Shown piece by piece: positions 9,010 to 17,149 of a DNA stretch of 57,615 nt. The position numbers and the translations under genes were made by a program. The DNA is taken from contig JAHJNJ010000031.1 of assembly GCA_018820925.1 (NCBI GenBank), positions 1-57,615 of the forward strand. Reading direction: 5' to 3'. Under the pieces are notes generated by a model. That model was given only the letters and a program-made list of their open reading frames with translations, had not been told where the DNA came from and did no database searches. This DNA is from Gammaproteobacteria bacterium (GTDB lineage Bacteria > Pseudomonadota > Gammaproteobacteria > Burkholderiales > Gallionellaceae). Every line of letters begins with the position of its first letter. Position 1 is the first letter of the stretch.

Positions 9010-10077
9010 TCACGCGCCGGAATGGCGTTGCAATGCCCATGCGACATGCTCGCACACCAGTGCGGACGGGTGTTGTGAGCGCATCTGCAGCGCGGCAACG
9101 ACCCCGTGCGAGCTTGGTGCATTGCCCAGCGCCACGGCGATATTGCGCAGCCATTGTTCGTGTCCGATGCGGTGGATGGCAGAGCCCGACAGTCTGGTAT
9201 GAAAACTTGCCTCGTCCCAGGCGAACAGGTCAGTCAGGGCAATATCGTCGAGACCGTTGCGCACCGCAAAATCCGGTTCCTCGGTCTGTCGTGCAAATCG
9301 GTTCCACGGGCAGACCAGTTGGCAGTCGTCGCAACCATAGATGCGGTTGCCGATGAGCGGACGCAGCTCGACCGGGATGCTGCCATTGAGTTCGATGGTG
9401 AGGTAGGAGATGCAGCGCCGCGCATCCAACTGGTAGGGCGCGACGATGGCTTGCGTGGGGCAGATGTCGATACAGGCACGGCAGGTGCCGCAGTGATTCT
9501 CTTCCGCGGTATCCGCTGGTAGCGGCAGATCGATGAAGATTTCGCCCAGGAAAAACCACGAGCCCTGCTCGCGCGACAGCAGCAGCGTATGTTTGCCGCG
9601 CCAGCCCAGATGGGCTTTCTGCGCCAGTTCCACTTCCAGCACCGGCGCACTGTCGGTGAACACACGACACTGGCATTCGGCTTCATCGCGTATCTGCTGC
9701 GCCAGTTTCTCCAGCCGGTTGCGCAACACCTTGTGATAATCGCGCCCCACAGCATAGCGCGAGATAAACGCATGCTCGCCCTGTGCCAGCACCTCTTGCG
9801 CATCCCGGGCCTGTTGCGGGTAGTAGTTCATGCGCAGCGAGATGACACGCACAGTACCGGGCACCAATTCCTGAGGTCGCGCGCGTTTGGCACCGTGTTT
9901 TGCCATATAATTCATCGCGCCGTGATTGCCGTCCGCCAGCCATTGCAGCAGGTGTGTTTCGGCTGCTTCGAGGTGCGTGTCGCTGATGCCAACCGCCTGA
10001 AATCCAAGCGCTTTGCCCCACGCCTTGATGCGTGCGGCGAGCGCAGCATAATCCCTTTGAGGTGTCCCGTTTTGCAT
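9010..10077 (-). CDS. queG: Epoxyqueuosine reductase QueG
   Basis: 355 residues from the ATG at 10075-10077. QueG performs the last step of queuosine synthesis, reducing epoxyqueuosine to queuosine in tRNA, using cobalamin and two 4Fe-4S clusters. The protein shows the family landmarks: RYAVGRDYHKVLRNRL, then TDSAPVLEVELAQKAHLGW, the first cluster HCGTCRACIDICPTQAI and the second GCDDCQLVCPWN. A C-terminal HEAT-like repeat (LRNIAVALGNAP...VCEHVAWALQ) closes it. The start was placed where homologues usually begin; an upstream in-frame ATG 4 codons earlier is also possible. It diverges from tsaE, a common arrangement in betaproteobacteria. Confidence 0.93.
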   Translation of the reverse strand: MQNGTPQRDYAALAARIKAWGKALGFQAVGISDTHLEAAETHLLQWLADGNHGAMNYMAKHGAKRARPQELVPGTVRVISLRMNYYPQQARDAQEVLAQGEHAFISRYAVGRDYHKVLRNRLEKLAQQIRDEAECQCRVFTDSAPVLEVELAQKAHLGWRGKHTLLLSREQGSWFFLGEIFIDLPLPADTAEENHCGTCRACIDICPTQAIVAPYQLDARRCISYLTIELNGSIPVELRPLIGNRIYGCDDCQLVCPWNRFARQTEEPDFAVRNGLDDIALTDLFAWDEASFHTRLSGSAIHRIGHEQWLRNIAVALGNAPSSHGVVAALQMRSQHPSALVCEHVAWALQRHSGA

Positions 10078-10143
10078 GAACCGAATCATAGCCGAAGTGG
10101 TGTAAGCAGGTATTCCGCCGAGGGGCGGAAGCTCGCGATAACC

Positions 10144-10584
10144 TTGCCCGACGAGGCCGCCACTGCCGCCTTTGCTGCACATTTCGCGCGCGCACTACAG
10201 CCGGGGCTGGTGATTTATCTGCGCGGCAATCTGGGCGCAGGCAAGACGACGCTGGTGCGCGCATTGTTGCAGGCACTGGGTTACACGGGGCGCGTGAAAA
10301 GCCCTACTTACACCTTGATTGAGCATTACGAAGTGTCTGGGTTACACTTGTGCCACTTCGATCTGTATCGCTTCCGCGATGCCGAAGAATGGGAGGGCTC
10401 CGGATTCCGTGACGAATTCGACGGACGCAATATTTGTCTGGTGGAGTGGCCGGATCAGGCCACGGGACTGTTGCCCCCCGCAGATATCAGCATCACTTTT
10501 GAAATTCTCCAGGATGGGCGCGAGATATTGCTCCACGCCTACACCGACGCAGGACAGAAATGTTTGAACGCACTGCCCGCCTGA
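10144..10584 (+). CDS. tsaE: tRNA threonylcarbamoyladenosine synthesis ATPase TsaE
   Basis: About 146 residues from a TTG at 10144. TsaE is the small ATPase that works with TsaB and TsaD to make t6A37 in tRNA. The Walker A motif is GNLGAGKTTLVRALL. SPTYTLIEHY, HFDLYRFRDAEEW and LVEWPDQ follow, all TsaE hallmarks. No in-frame ATG or GTG exists between the queG start region and the P-loop. The frame is open far upstream, but that part is the reverse of queG. The start is thus uncertain: TTG at 10144 fits the usual distance to Walker A, though homologues often have a few more N-terminal residues. It overlaps amiC by 25 nt. Confidence 0.88.
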   Translation: MPDEAATAAFAAHFARALQPGLVIYLRGNLGAGKTTLVRALLQALGYTGRVKSPTYTLIEHYEVSGLHLCHFDLYRFRDAEEWEGSGFRDEFDGRNICLVEWPDQATGLLPPADISITFEILQDGREILLHAYTDAGQKCLNALPA

Positions 10585-11855
10585 CATGCATCGCATTGCT
10601 TTTCTGGCTGCCCTCCGCTTTCGCGGAGGTCGCCGTCACCGCGACACGTATCTGGCCGGCCCAGGACTACACGCGTCTCACGCTCGAATCGAAACAGCCC
10701 ATTCACTACAACCTGTTCACCCTCTCCGACCCGGACCGTCTGGTCATCGACCTTGAGGATGTCGAAATCAACACCGCGCTGAACGACCTGACCGGCAAGG
10801 TTGGCAACAACGATCCCTATATCGAGAGCATACGCATCGGCCGCTTCAAACCCGGAGTGGTGCGGCTGGTGCTTGACCTCAAGGCCCAGGTCAAACCGCA
10901 GTTGTTCAGCCTGAATCCCGTCGCAGAATACGGCCATCGTCTGGTGCTGGACGTGTATCCGCTGGTCGCCATCGACCCGCTGATGGCGCTGGTGCAACGC
11001 GGTGAAAACAAACTCGGCGCGAGCGAGCCGGCCGCCACCGCTGCCGTCGAGGGAACAAGCGGCCCCTGGATCAAACCCGAAACCGCCGAACCCGGCATGA
11101 CCAAACCCGCACCGCCGGTACACCCCGAACTCAGCAACCGCATCCTGCTCATCGCCGTGGATGCCGGACACGGCGGCGAAGACCCGGGCGCGCGCGGACG
11201 TCACGGCACGCATGAAAAGGATGTGACGCTGGCCATTGCGCGCAAACTGAAAGCGCAGATCGACGATACGCCGGGCATGCGCGCCCTGCTGATTCGCGAC
11301 GGCGATTACTTCATCCCGCTGGTGGGACGCGTGGAAAAAGCACGCAAGGCGCATGCCGACCTGTTCGTCTCCATCCATGCCGATGCTTTCGTCAAATCGC
11401 ATGCGCGCGGGTCGTCCGTGTTTGCACTTTCCGAACACGGCGCCACCAGCGCCAGCGCCCGCTGGTTGGCGAAGAAAGAGAACGATGCCGACCTGATCGG
11501 CGGCGTAAACCTCGCGGTAAAAGATCCCTACCTTGCACGCACCCTGCTCGACCTCTCGCAAACCGCCACCATCAACGACAGCATGAAACTCGCCAGACAT
11601 GTGCTCAGGGAATTGGGCGGCATCAACACGTTGCATAGAGGGCGTGTCGAACAAGCCGGTTTTGCCGTGCTGAAATCGCCGGACACCCCTTCGATCCTGG
11701 TAGAAACCGCGTTCATCAGCAATCCCAACGAAGAGCGGCGACTGAAGGATGAAAATTATCAGGAGAAAATGGCGCGTGCCATTCTGGGCGGCATCAAACG
11801 CTACTTCGCGCAGAACCCGGCATTATCCAAACCCAGACTGGCGCAGGGCGATTAG
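10560..11855 (+). CDS. amiC: N-acetylmuramoyl-L-alanine amidase, AmiC type
   Basis: 431 residues, exported. The signal peptide ends PSAFA (about residue 22). An AMIN domain (about 24-135) targets the septum or peptidoglycan. A variable linker (140-190) leads to the Amidase_3 zinc domain, with metal and catalytic residues readable as H204 (DAGHGGEDPG), E219 (GTHEKDV), H273 (SIHADAF) and E382 (LVETAFISN). The enzyme cleaves the amide between MurNAc and the stem peptide during daughter-cell separation. The ATG lies inside the end of tsaE with AGGA just upstream, so the two are probably translationally coupled; tsaE-amiC pairing is common in proteobacteria. Confidence 0.92.
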   Translation: MFERTARLTCIALLFWLPSAFAEVAVTATRIWPAQDYTRLTLESKQPIHYNLFTLSDPDRLVIDLEDVEINTALNDLTGKVGNNDPYIESIRIGRFKPGVVRLVLDLKAQVKPQLFSLNPVAEYGHRLVLDVYPLVAIDPLMALVQRGENKLGASEPAATAAVEGTSGPWIKPETAEPGMTKPAPPVHPELSNRILLIAVDAGHGGEDPGARGRHGTHEKDVTLAIARKLKAQIDDTPGMRALLIRDGDYFIPLVGRVEKARKAHADLFVSIHADAFVKSHARGSSVFALSEHGATSASARWLAKKENDADLIGGVNLAVKDPYLARTLLDLSQTATINDSMKLARHVLRELGGINTLHRGRVEQAGFAVLKSPDTPSILVETAFISNPNEERRLKDENYQEKMARAILGGIKRYFAQNPALSKPRLAQGD

Positions 11856-11863
11856 ACCGTACT

Positions 11864-12289
11864 CTAACCTGCGAGCCCGGGCAGGAACAACAGCACCAGG
11901 TTGTACCAGACATGCAACACCACCGGCACAGTAATACCTTTATAACGCTCGCGAAAATAGCCCAGGACGAGCGAGACCGCGAAATATCCCGGAACCAGCG
12001 CAAAGGGATGCTGCCAGACATGCGCTGCGGCGAAGAGCGCACTGGTCAGCCAGTTCGCCCGGCTCAAGCCGAGCAGCTTGATTCCGAAAAACGCTTTGCG
12101 CAGCAACCCGCCCTGAATGCCGCCACGGAAGATCACCTCCTCCAGCACAGCAACGGATGCGCAAAAAACGATTGCGCCGGACAGCCCCCACGCAAAGATG
12201 GATTCATCCCAAGGCGGGAGCCACGGGCCCAGCAACAGCGGCGCAACGGCCGCAGCAATCAGCCGATAGTCAGGCCGCATTGCTTGCAT
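11864..12289 (-). CDS. CPBP-family glutamic intramembrane protease
   Basis: A 141-residue membrane protein with about four hydrophobic helices. The CPBP/Abi motifs are complete: EEVIFRG (motif 1, EExxxR), FAAAH (motif 2) and HVWYN (motif 3, HxxxN). CPBP proteases cleave within or near membranes. The short single-domain form resembles proteases paired with C-terminal sorting signals (for example the JDVT-CTERM/MrtJ type). That subfamily label is an inference, and no protein in this window ends in an obvious sorting tag. It is convergent with amiC (8-bp gap) and shares the strand with the S8 protease cluster 158 bp upstream. The ATG has no clear ribosome site. Confidence 0.75.
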   Translation of the reverse strand: MQAMRPDYRLIAAAVAPLLLGPWLPPWDESIFAWGLSGAIVFCASVAVLEEVIFRGGIQGGLLRKAFFGIKLLGLSRANWLTSALFAAAHVWQHPFALVPGYFAVSLVLGYFRERYKGITVPVVLHVWYNLVLLFLPGLAG

Positions 12290-12447
12290 GAACTACGCAA
12301 CGATTCAGCCAATAAGCACCGGCCCCGACAGCAGGGAAATGACTGGTGAAGCACCCGGCGGGGTGGCTGAACAAGCTCCTCTCCCACACAAGTTGAATCA
12401 ATACGCTTTCGTTAATAGACAATCTGTGAAGCAGGCTGTACGTGTGC

Positions 12448-12816
12448 TTAGTAGGCATGGTAAATAAAATTCGGCTGGATTGCCGTTATCGCTCCATTCG
12501 ATCCGGTCGCAAGACCTTGCAGTACGTCGATACCGGGATCACGCTCCAGTCGCATCTCATATTGCTCGTGCCCGAGCGAATTCACCCGCATCACACCATA
12601 TTGCGCAAAATATTTTCGAATCGCCGCCGTGCCGTCCCCGGATGCCTTGACGATATAGCTGCCGGGAACAGTCTGGCCCGCTTGCCCGCGCTCCTTGTAA
12701 ACCACTGCGGGCTTACCGGAAGCCAAAGCGGGCTGTTGTTTTTCTGCCCGGGAACAGGCAACCAGCGTCGTCAAAGACAACATGGCTGCCATGCCGATCA
12801 AGTGATTCGATCTCAC
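12448..12816 (-). CDS. Lipoprotein consisting of a standalone I9-type protease prodomain
   Basis: 122 residues from a GTG at 12814-12816, only 1 nt after the S8 protease stop, so translation is probably coupled. The N-terminal signal has a lipobox LVAC (Cys about 21). The rest (about 50-122) resembles the prodomain of the adjacent protease: IVKASGDGTAAIRKYFAQYGV matches its VLIKFKPG start region in layout, and the end AIQPNFIYHAY matches the protease's AQPNYIYHAL. The protein stops right there, without a catalytic domain. I9-type prodomains fold and inhibit subtilases, and their C-terminus sits in the active site. A membrane-anchored inhibitor or folding chaperone acting in trans is therefore a reasonable inference; no experiment is known to me. 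Confidence 0.7.
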   Translation of the reverse strand: MRSNHLIGMAAMLSLTTLVACSRAEKQQPALASGKPAVVYKERGQAGQTVPGSYIVKASGDGTAAIRKYFAQYGVMRVNSLGHEQYEMRLERDPGIDVLQGLATGSNGAITAIQPNFIYHAY

Positions 12817-12817
12817 A

Positions 12818-14656
12818 TCAATGTACCGTTACCGCAATCCCGGTTGGCGGGTTGATATAGGTCAGCGAACCCAGCGCATCCACGGCCTTGCCCGTGGTGG
12901 TCTTGCCGTTCAACGCGGCGATGGAATCGCCGCCGTTCCTGATGGCCGCTGCCACATCAGCGTAAGTGAATGATGGGTTATGCGCCCACACCAGCGCGGC
13001 GACACCCGCCACCTCGGGGGTGGCCATGGAGGTTCCGTTGGCGGTGTTGTAGCCGTTGGTGGTGTAGGTCAGCGTCGAGATCGTGAAATCAGTCAGCGTC
13101 ACGCCATAATTCTGCAAGGTGGCATTGGTGAGCAACCCGAAACCGATCGTGCACGTCGCACTGCGGCAGCCGTCGAGATAGAAGCCGCTATATGAGGGAA
13201 AATCAGTTACACCGTCATTCCAGCCCGCGAGTCCATAGGACCGGTCCGGAGATACGAACGGATCGCCTCCGGCATTACGATAATTCACCAGGAACCAATC
13301 GCCGGTAGTAATGTTGACCGATGCGGTGAAGCTCAGGGTGGCGACATCGACCCCATTCAGGTTGAAGTTCTTGTAGGCGCGGTCATCCGTGCTGGCGTTG
13401 TAGGTCGCCGTACCCCATGACGTACCCGGTACTTCAAGCCAGTTGTAAACCCCATAGGCATTCACTACCCAACCGCCGCCCGTACCCGCTGTCGTGCTGC
13501 TGTACGTCCAGCCAGCCGTGAAGGTGTCGGTTATCGTGCCGCTGGTGCCGGCCCAGGTGCTGTAAATGTTGGTGCCCGGCGCGCCCACATCGACGCTGGT
13601 CGAACCCCAGTTCGAAAAACCGGCCAGCGCATAGTTCTGGTCGAGTGCCGCAACGCAGATAAGGTTCGTCTGGGTGTAGTTGCACGGATAACTGGCGCTC
13701 GTTACATCATTGTCATTGCTCTCGTTACCCGCAGCCACCACGACCAAGACTCCTGCTGTCTGCGCATCAGTGATAGCCTGGATGAAGGTCGGGTCTTCGC
13801 TGCCACCCCCCAAACTCATATTGATCACCTTGGCGCCATTGGCTATGGCGTAGTCGATACCTTCGACGATGCTTGTCGTCGTGCCGGAACCGGTCGCTTC
13901 CAGCACGCGTACCGCCATGAGTTTCGCAGACCAGCACACGCCGACTCCGCCGACACTGTTCGCGGCAGCACCGATGATGCCGGCGACATGGGTGCCGTGA
14001 CCGTAACGATCCATCGGGTCGCTGTTGGGGCCGGTGGCGACATCGGCCGCAAAGTTCCGGCCATGCAGCGTGTCGGTGCCTGATAAATCCGTCCACATGT
14101 TCGCGGACAGATCCTCGGAGTTGTAGTTGATGCCGGTATCGACCACCGCGACCACGACCGAACTGCAATCGGTCTGCATGTCCCAGGCCGCTTCAAGGTT
14201 CATATCCCTGCCTGCGGTGCCCGTTGCCGGCACATAGCCTCCGGTGAGCATCGTCTGCCCGGTGTTCTTTGCGGCCCAGAGTTGACCGGCCGCGTATACC
14301 GGATCAGTTGGCACTGCCAGCGCATGGTAGATGTAGTTGGGCTGCGCATATTCCACGCCCGGGTCTCTGGACAGGTCGTTAACCGCCTGTTCCACACTTT
14401 GTCCGCGGATCAGTTTCGCAAGAATCACATCTTTCCTGCTTCCGACGGTTTGCATGGTGCTGGCACCATAAGCCCGGGCTGTCTGGCTGTGAGCTGTTGC
14501 GGCCACGCCGGGTTTGAATTTGATCAGCACCTGATCCTTGACGTATTGCGGTTGCTGGCTGGGTGCAGCAGATGCCGACGGACGGGCGAACGACGCTGCC
14601 TGCACAAACAACAGGCCAATGCCGGTCAGAAGCGAAACAAATATTGGTTTGTTCAT
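12818..14656 (-). CDS. Secreted S8 (subtilisin-like) serine protease
   Basis: 612 residues from the ATG at 14654-14656 (GGGA upstream; a TTG 7 codons earlier is less likely). Order: signal peptide (to about residue 25), I9/fervidolysin-type prodomain (about 35-113, ending AQPNYIYHA) and a catalytic domain with Asp173 (VVDTGIN), His223 (GHGTHVAG), oxyanion Asn311 (AAGNES) and Ser543 (GTSMATPEVAG). Between the PGTNIYSTW strand and the Ser motif about 170 residues are inserted (about 370-535); these look like a beta-rich domain with two Cys (GCRSATC). The C-terminal LTYINPPTGIAVTV may begin another beta module. Neighbours are two lipoproteins on the same strand, one of them a copy of the prodomain. 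Confidence 0.88.
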   Translation of the reverse strand: MNKPIFVSLLTGIGLLFVQAASFARPSASAAPSQQPQYVKDQVLIKFKPGVAATAHSQTARAYGASTMQTVGSRKDVILAKLIRGQSVEQAVNDLSRDPGVEYAQPNYIYHALAVPTDPVYAAGQLWAAKNTGQTMLTGGYVPATGTAGRDMNLEAAWDMQTDCSSVVVAVVDTGINYNSEDLSANMWTDLSGTDTLHGRNFAADVATGPNSDPMDRYGHGTHVAGIIGAAANSVGGVGVCWSAKLMAVRVLEATGSGTTTSIVEGIDYAIANGAKVINMSLGGGSEDPTFIQAITDAQTAGVLVVVAAGNESNDNDVTSASYPCNYTQTNLICVAALDQNYALAGFSNWGSTSVDVGAPGTNIYSTWAGTSGTITDTFTAGWTYSSTTAGTGGGWVVNAYGVYNWLEVPGTSWGTATYNASTDDRAYKNFNLNGVDVATLSFTASVNITTGDWFLVNYRNAGGDPFVSPDRSYGLAGWNDGVTDFPSYSGFYLDGCRSATCTIGFGLLTNATLQNYGVTLTDFTISTLTYTTNGYNTANGTSMATPEVAGVAALVWAHNPSFTYADVAAAIRNGGDSIAALNGKTTTGKAVDALGSLTYINPPTGIAVTVH

Positions 14657-14673
14657 GTTATTTGTTCCCGATA

Positions 14674-15015
14674 TCAATAAGGTACTGAGAAGCCATAGGC
14701 GGCTGAAACGGTTCCGGTTGGATTCAACGCGGAATAGGCCGTAACCGTTACCGTATAACCGCCTGACATCAGGGTGGTGGAAGTCGATGTCGGCGCCGCG
14801 ACACCGGACACATAGGGTAAATCAATCACTGGCTGACCACTGATCGCCACCCTGTAGCCTCCGCCCGCCTTGTTAACCTCCACTTCCCGGTTTGCCGTCC
14901 AGGACAAATCGACCGAGTGAGAGGTAGGTGTTGGAGTGGAAACGCCGCCGCCACAGGCGGAAAGCATCAGCGCCGAGAATACAATCAAAATGGAACAGCA
15001 AGCACTTCTTTTCAT
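14674..15015 (-). CDS. Small lipoprotein with Fn3-like domain
   Basis: 113 residues from the ATG at 15013-15015, chosen for AGGAAG 7 nt upstream. The signal peptide ends in a lipobox LSAC (Cys about 24), followed by GGG and a Thr/Pro/Ser linker. The remaining 80 residues read like one fibronectin type III repeat: VDLSWTANREVEVNKAGGGYRVA at the start and YTVTVTAYSALNPTG near the end. It precedes the S8 protease by 17 bp and should be in the same operon. It may anchor or present the protease at the outer membrane (inference). Confidence 0.65.
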   Translation of the reverse strand: MKRSACCSILIVFSALMLSACGGGVSTPTPTSHSVDLSWTANREVEVNKAGGGYRVAISGQPVIDLPYVSGVAAPTSTSTTLMSGGYTVTVTAYSALNPTGTVSAAYGFSVPY

Positions 15016-15172
15016 GAGCATTCTTCCTAAATTAATAAATCCACTCCACCTGCGCATTTCCATCATGTGTCTCGGTATCTTTTCGGCCAGCAGTGCCGAC
15101 GCCGGTTGCGCCCGCACGGCATGCTCTATCAACACCAACCGGGATGCAGAGTACCGCTTTTCTATGCTGCAA

Positions 15173-16183
15173 TCACTTCGATTCATCGAACAGGATTTCC
15201 AGCCGCATGCTTAACAACGGGCTGGCCCGGAAATTCCGTTCCCGCGGAAAGTGCAATTGCGGGCTGACATCGAAATACATCCATTCCCGGTGCAAACGGT
15301 AGCGGTAAGACATGAGCAGAACATAGTCCATCACTTGCACCTGCGGTCTGCTCACGCCGATCACGCTCGCCTGGTACAACAGGGCGGTCCGCTCATCCAA
15401 CTGGTGAAAAACCGTCAAATCCTGGCGCATATCGAAGTTCTGCGTCTCATGCAGCCAGGTGGCATTGCTGGTAGCGCGCAGCAGTACGGTTTCGCTGAGC
15501 GTGCGTTCGAAGTCCAGCTGTGTGGTTTCACCCGTACCGATGCTGTTGAACCAGAAAACGGTCTCTGCCAGCTTCGCCCGCCACTCTCCCATCGGGGCCT
15601 CCAGGCTGGCCCTGGTACGCACAAAAGGCTCTGTTTTGATGCCCCGAAATTTAAGCCCGGCATCCGCACTGAGATGCCAACGCTCCGCTTCCGCTTTCAC
15701 GTAGCGCAACGCTGCCGCGAGCCCCTGGGGAGTGGCCTGTTGCGTGGGCGTCTGCGGCTGCAACTGGGTCTGCTTCGAGTCCGTGACTGTATTCTGTTCC
15801 GGGTCTGTCTCGATCAGCAAATGCAGTTTCTGCTCGGCAATGGGCAAACGCACGTTGGCTCTGGCCGACAGCACAAACCGGTGCTCCCCGGTGTAGCCGA
15901 ACATCCTGACAACATCCAGCTGGAGCACACTGTCGTTCGCCTCCTGGTAATGCCGGTCATCGCCAAAAAACCGGTCAACGCCGCTCACAAAGTTGACAAA
16001 CTTTTCGGACACGTAATCGCGCGGCTTATCCAGCGCATTCATCATCTCGACGACGATGGAAGGGGGTAGGGGCGGGCCGACGAATTCTTCGCCGTATGCA
16101 AGCAGCGGAACCAGGAAGGCCGCGCACAATGACAGGCGCGCAGTTAATCCGAAAAATAATGCGGATCGCAACACCATGCGCAT
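15173..16183 (-). CDS. Outer-membrane beta-barrel protein, function unknown
   Basis: 336 residues with an N-terminal signal peptide (about 1-31, ending LLAYG). The mature chain has amphipathic strands such as RFVLSARANVRLPI, HLSADAGLKFRG and TQLDFERTLSETVLLRATSNATW, and ends SPLLSMRLEILFDESK. A low-complexity Gln/Thr stretch (QLQPQTPTQQATPQ, about 145-158) forms a loop or linker. I do not recognise the family. Its ATG overlaps the cysM stop (TGATG at 16181-16185), so the two are translationally coupled. Why a cysteine synthase should be coupled to an envelope protein is unexplained. A promoter for the lipoprotein-protease genes downstream could lie in 15016-15172. Confidence 0.6.
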   Translation of the reverse strand: MRMVLRSALFFGLTARLSLCAAFLVPLLAYGEEFVGPPLPPSIVVEMMNALDKPRDYVSEKFVNFVSGVDRFFGDDRHYQEANDSVLQLDVVRMFGYTGEHRFVLSARANVRLPIAEQKLHLLIETDPEQNTVTDSKQTQLQPQTPTQQATPQGLAAALRYVKAEAERWHLSADAGLKFRGIKTEPFVRTRASLEAPMGEWRAKLAETVFWFNSIGTGETTQLDFERTLSETVLLRATSNATWLHETQNFDMRQDLTVFHQLDERTALLYQASVIGVSRPQVQVMDYVLLMSYRYRLHREWMYFDVSPQLHFPRERNFRASPLLSMRLEILFDESK

Positions 16184-17070
16184 CAGGCGGGGAACACCCC
16201 GGTGGAAAGGTAACGGTCGCCCCGGTCGCAGACGATGAACACGATGGTTGCGTCCCGGACTTGCCGCGAGATGCGCAGGGCCACGCTCAAGGCGCCGCCG
16301 GAGGAAATGCCGCAGAAAATGCCTTCTTCGCTCGCCAGGCGCCGCGTCATGTCTTCGGCCTCTTTTTGCCCGACATTCACCAGCAAGTCGACGTTCTTCG
16401 GGTCATATATCTTCGGCAGGTATTCCTCCGGCCATTTGCGGATACCCGGAATCTGCGCGCCCTCTTCCGGTTGCGCGCCGATGATCTGGATGCCGGGATT
16501 CATTTCCCTGAAGTAACGCGAGCAGCCCATGATGGTGCCGGTGGTGCCCATGCTGCTCACGAAATGCGTGATCCCGCCCTGTGTGTCGCGCCATATCTCC
16601 GGCGCCGTGCCTTCGTAATGCGCCAGCGGATTGTCAGGATTCGCGAACTGGTCGAGAATGATGCCGCGCCCCTCGTCGCGCAATTTCTCTGCCGTATCGC
16701 GCGCCAACTCCATGCTGCCGGCCTTCGGCGTGAGCACCAGTTCTGCACCGAAGGCGCGCATGGTCTGGCGGCGCTCCACGCTCTGGTTCTCGGGCATCAC
16801 CAGGATCATCCTGTAGCCGCGCATCGCGGCCGCCATCGCCAGCGCGATACCGGTGTTGCCGCTGGTCGCCTCGATCAGTGTGTCGCCGGGCTTGATGTCG
16901 CCGCGTTCTTCGGCGCGGCGGATCATGGAAAGCGCCGGACGGTCTTTTACCGAACCGGCGGGGTTGTTTCCTTCCAGTTTCGCGAGAATGACATTGGTTG
17001 TATCGCCCGGAATGCGCTTGAGTCTGACCAGCGGCGTGTTGCCGACGTAATCGTCCAGAGTCTTGTACAT
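16183..17070 (-). CDS. cysM: Cysteine synthase B
   Basis: 295 residues, a PLP enzyme of the O-acetylserine sulfhydrylase family. The PLP Lys is K42 in NNPAGSVKDRPA; the phosphate/substrate loop is [12 protein letters not shown]; and GISSGGALSVALR lies near the C-terminus. The short length and RRQTMRAFGAELVLT segment fit CysM rather than CysK. CysM makes cysteine from O-acetylserine with sulfide or thiosulfate. cysK lies upstream on the same strand but a strong terminator separates them, so each may be expressed independently. The stop overlaps the start of the outer-membrane protein gene downstream. Confidence 0.9.
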   Translation of the reverse strand: MYKTLDDYVGNTPLVRLKRIPGDTTNVILAKLEGNNPAGSVKDRPALSMIRRAEERGDIKPGDTLIEATSGNTGIALAMAAAMRGYRMILVMPENQSVERRQTMRAFGAELVLTPKAGSMELARDTAEKLRDEGRGIILDQFANPDNPLAHYEGTAPEIWRDTQGGITHFVSSMGTTGTIMGCSRYFREMNPGIQIIGAQPEEGAQIPGIRKWPEEYLPKIYDPKNVDLLVNVGQKEAEDMTRRLASEEGIFCGISSGGALSVALRISRQVRDATIVFIVCDRGDRYLSTGVFPA

Positions 17071-17083
17071 GCTCAGTCCCGCA

Positions 17084-17124
17084 AAAAGGTAACGCCAGCA
17101 TGATAAATGCTGGCGTTACCTTTT
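17084..17124 (-). terminator. Strong terminator between cysK and cysM
   Basis: A perfect 17-bp inverted repeat (AAAAGGTAACGCCAGCA, 17084-17100, with its complement at 17108-17124) with a 7-nt loop, ending in a T run in the direction of cysK transcription. It lies 26 bp after the cysK stop and 14 bp before the cysM start. Confidence 0.85.
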
Positions 17125-17149
17125 GCACTTCAAAATCCAGAATCCGCTT

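Noticed and set aside
9589-10143. Upstream extension of the tsaE frame
   Set aside because: It runs antisense through queG and has no TsaE-like sequence before about 10130.
12818-14656. C-terminal sorting signal on the S8 protease
   Set aside because: The end (PTGIAVTVH) lacks a hydrophobic helix and basic tail.
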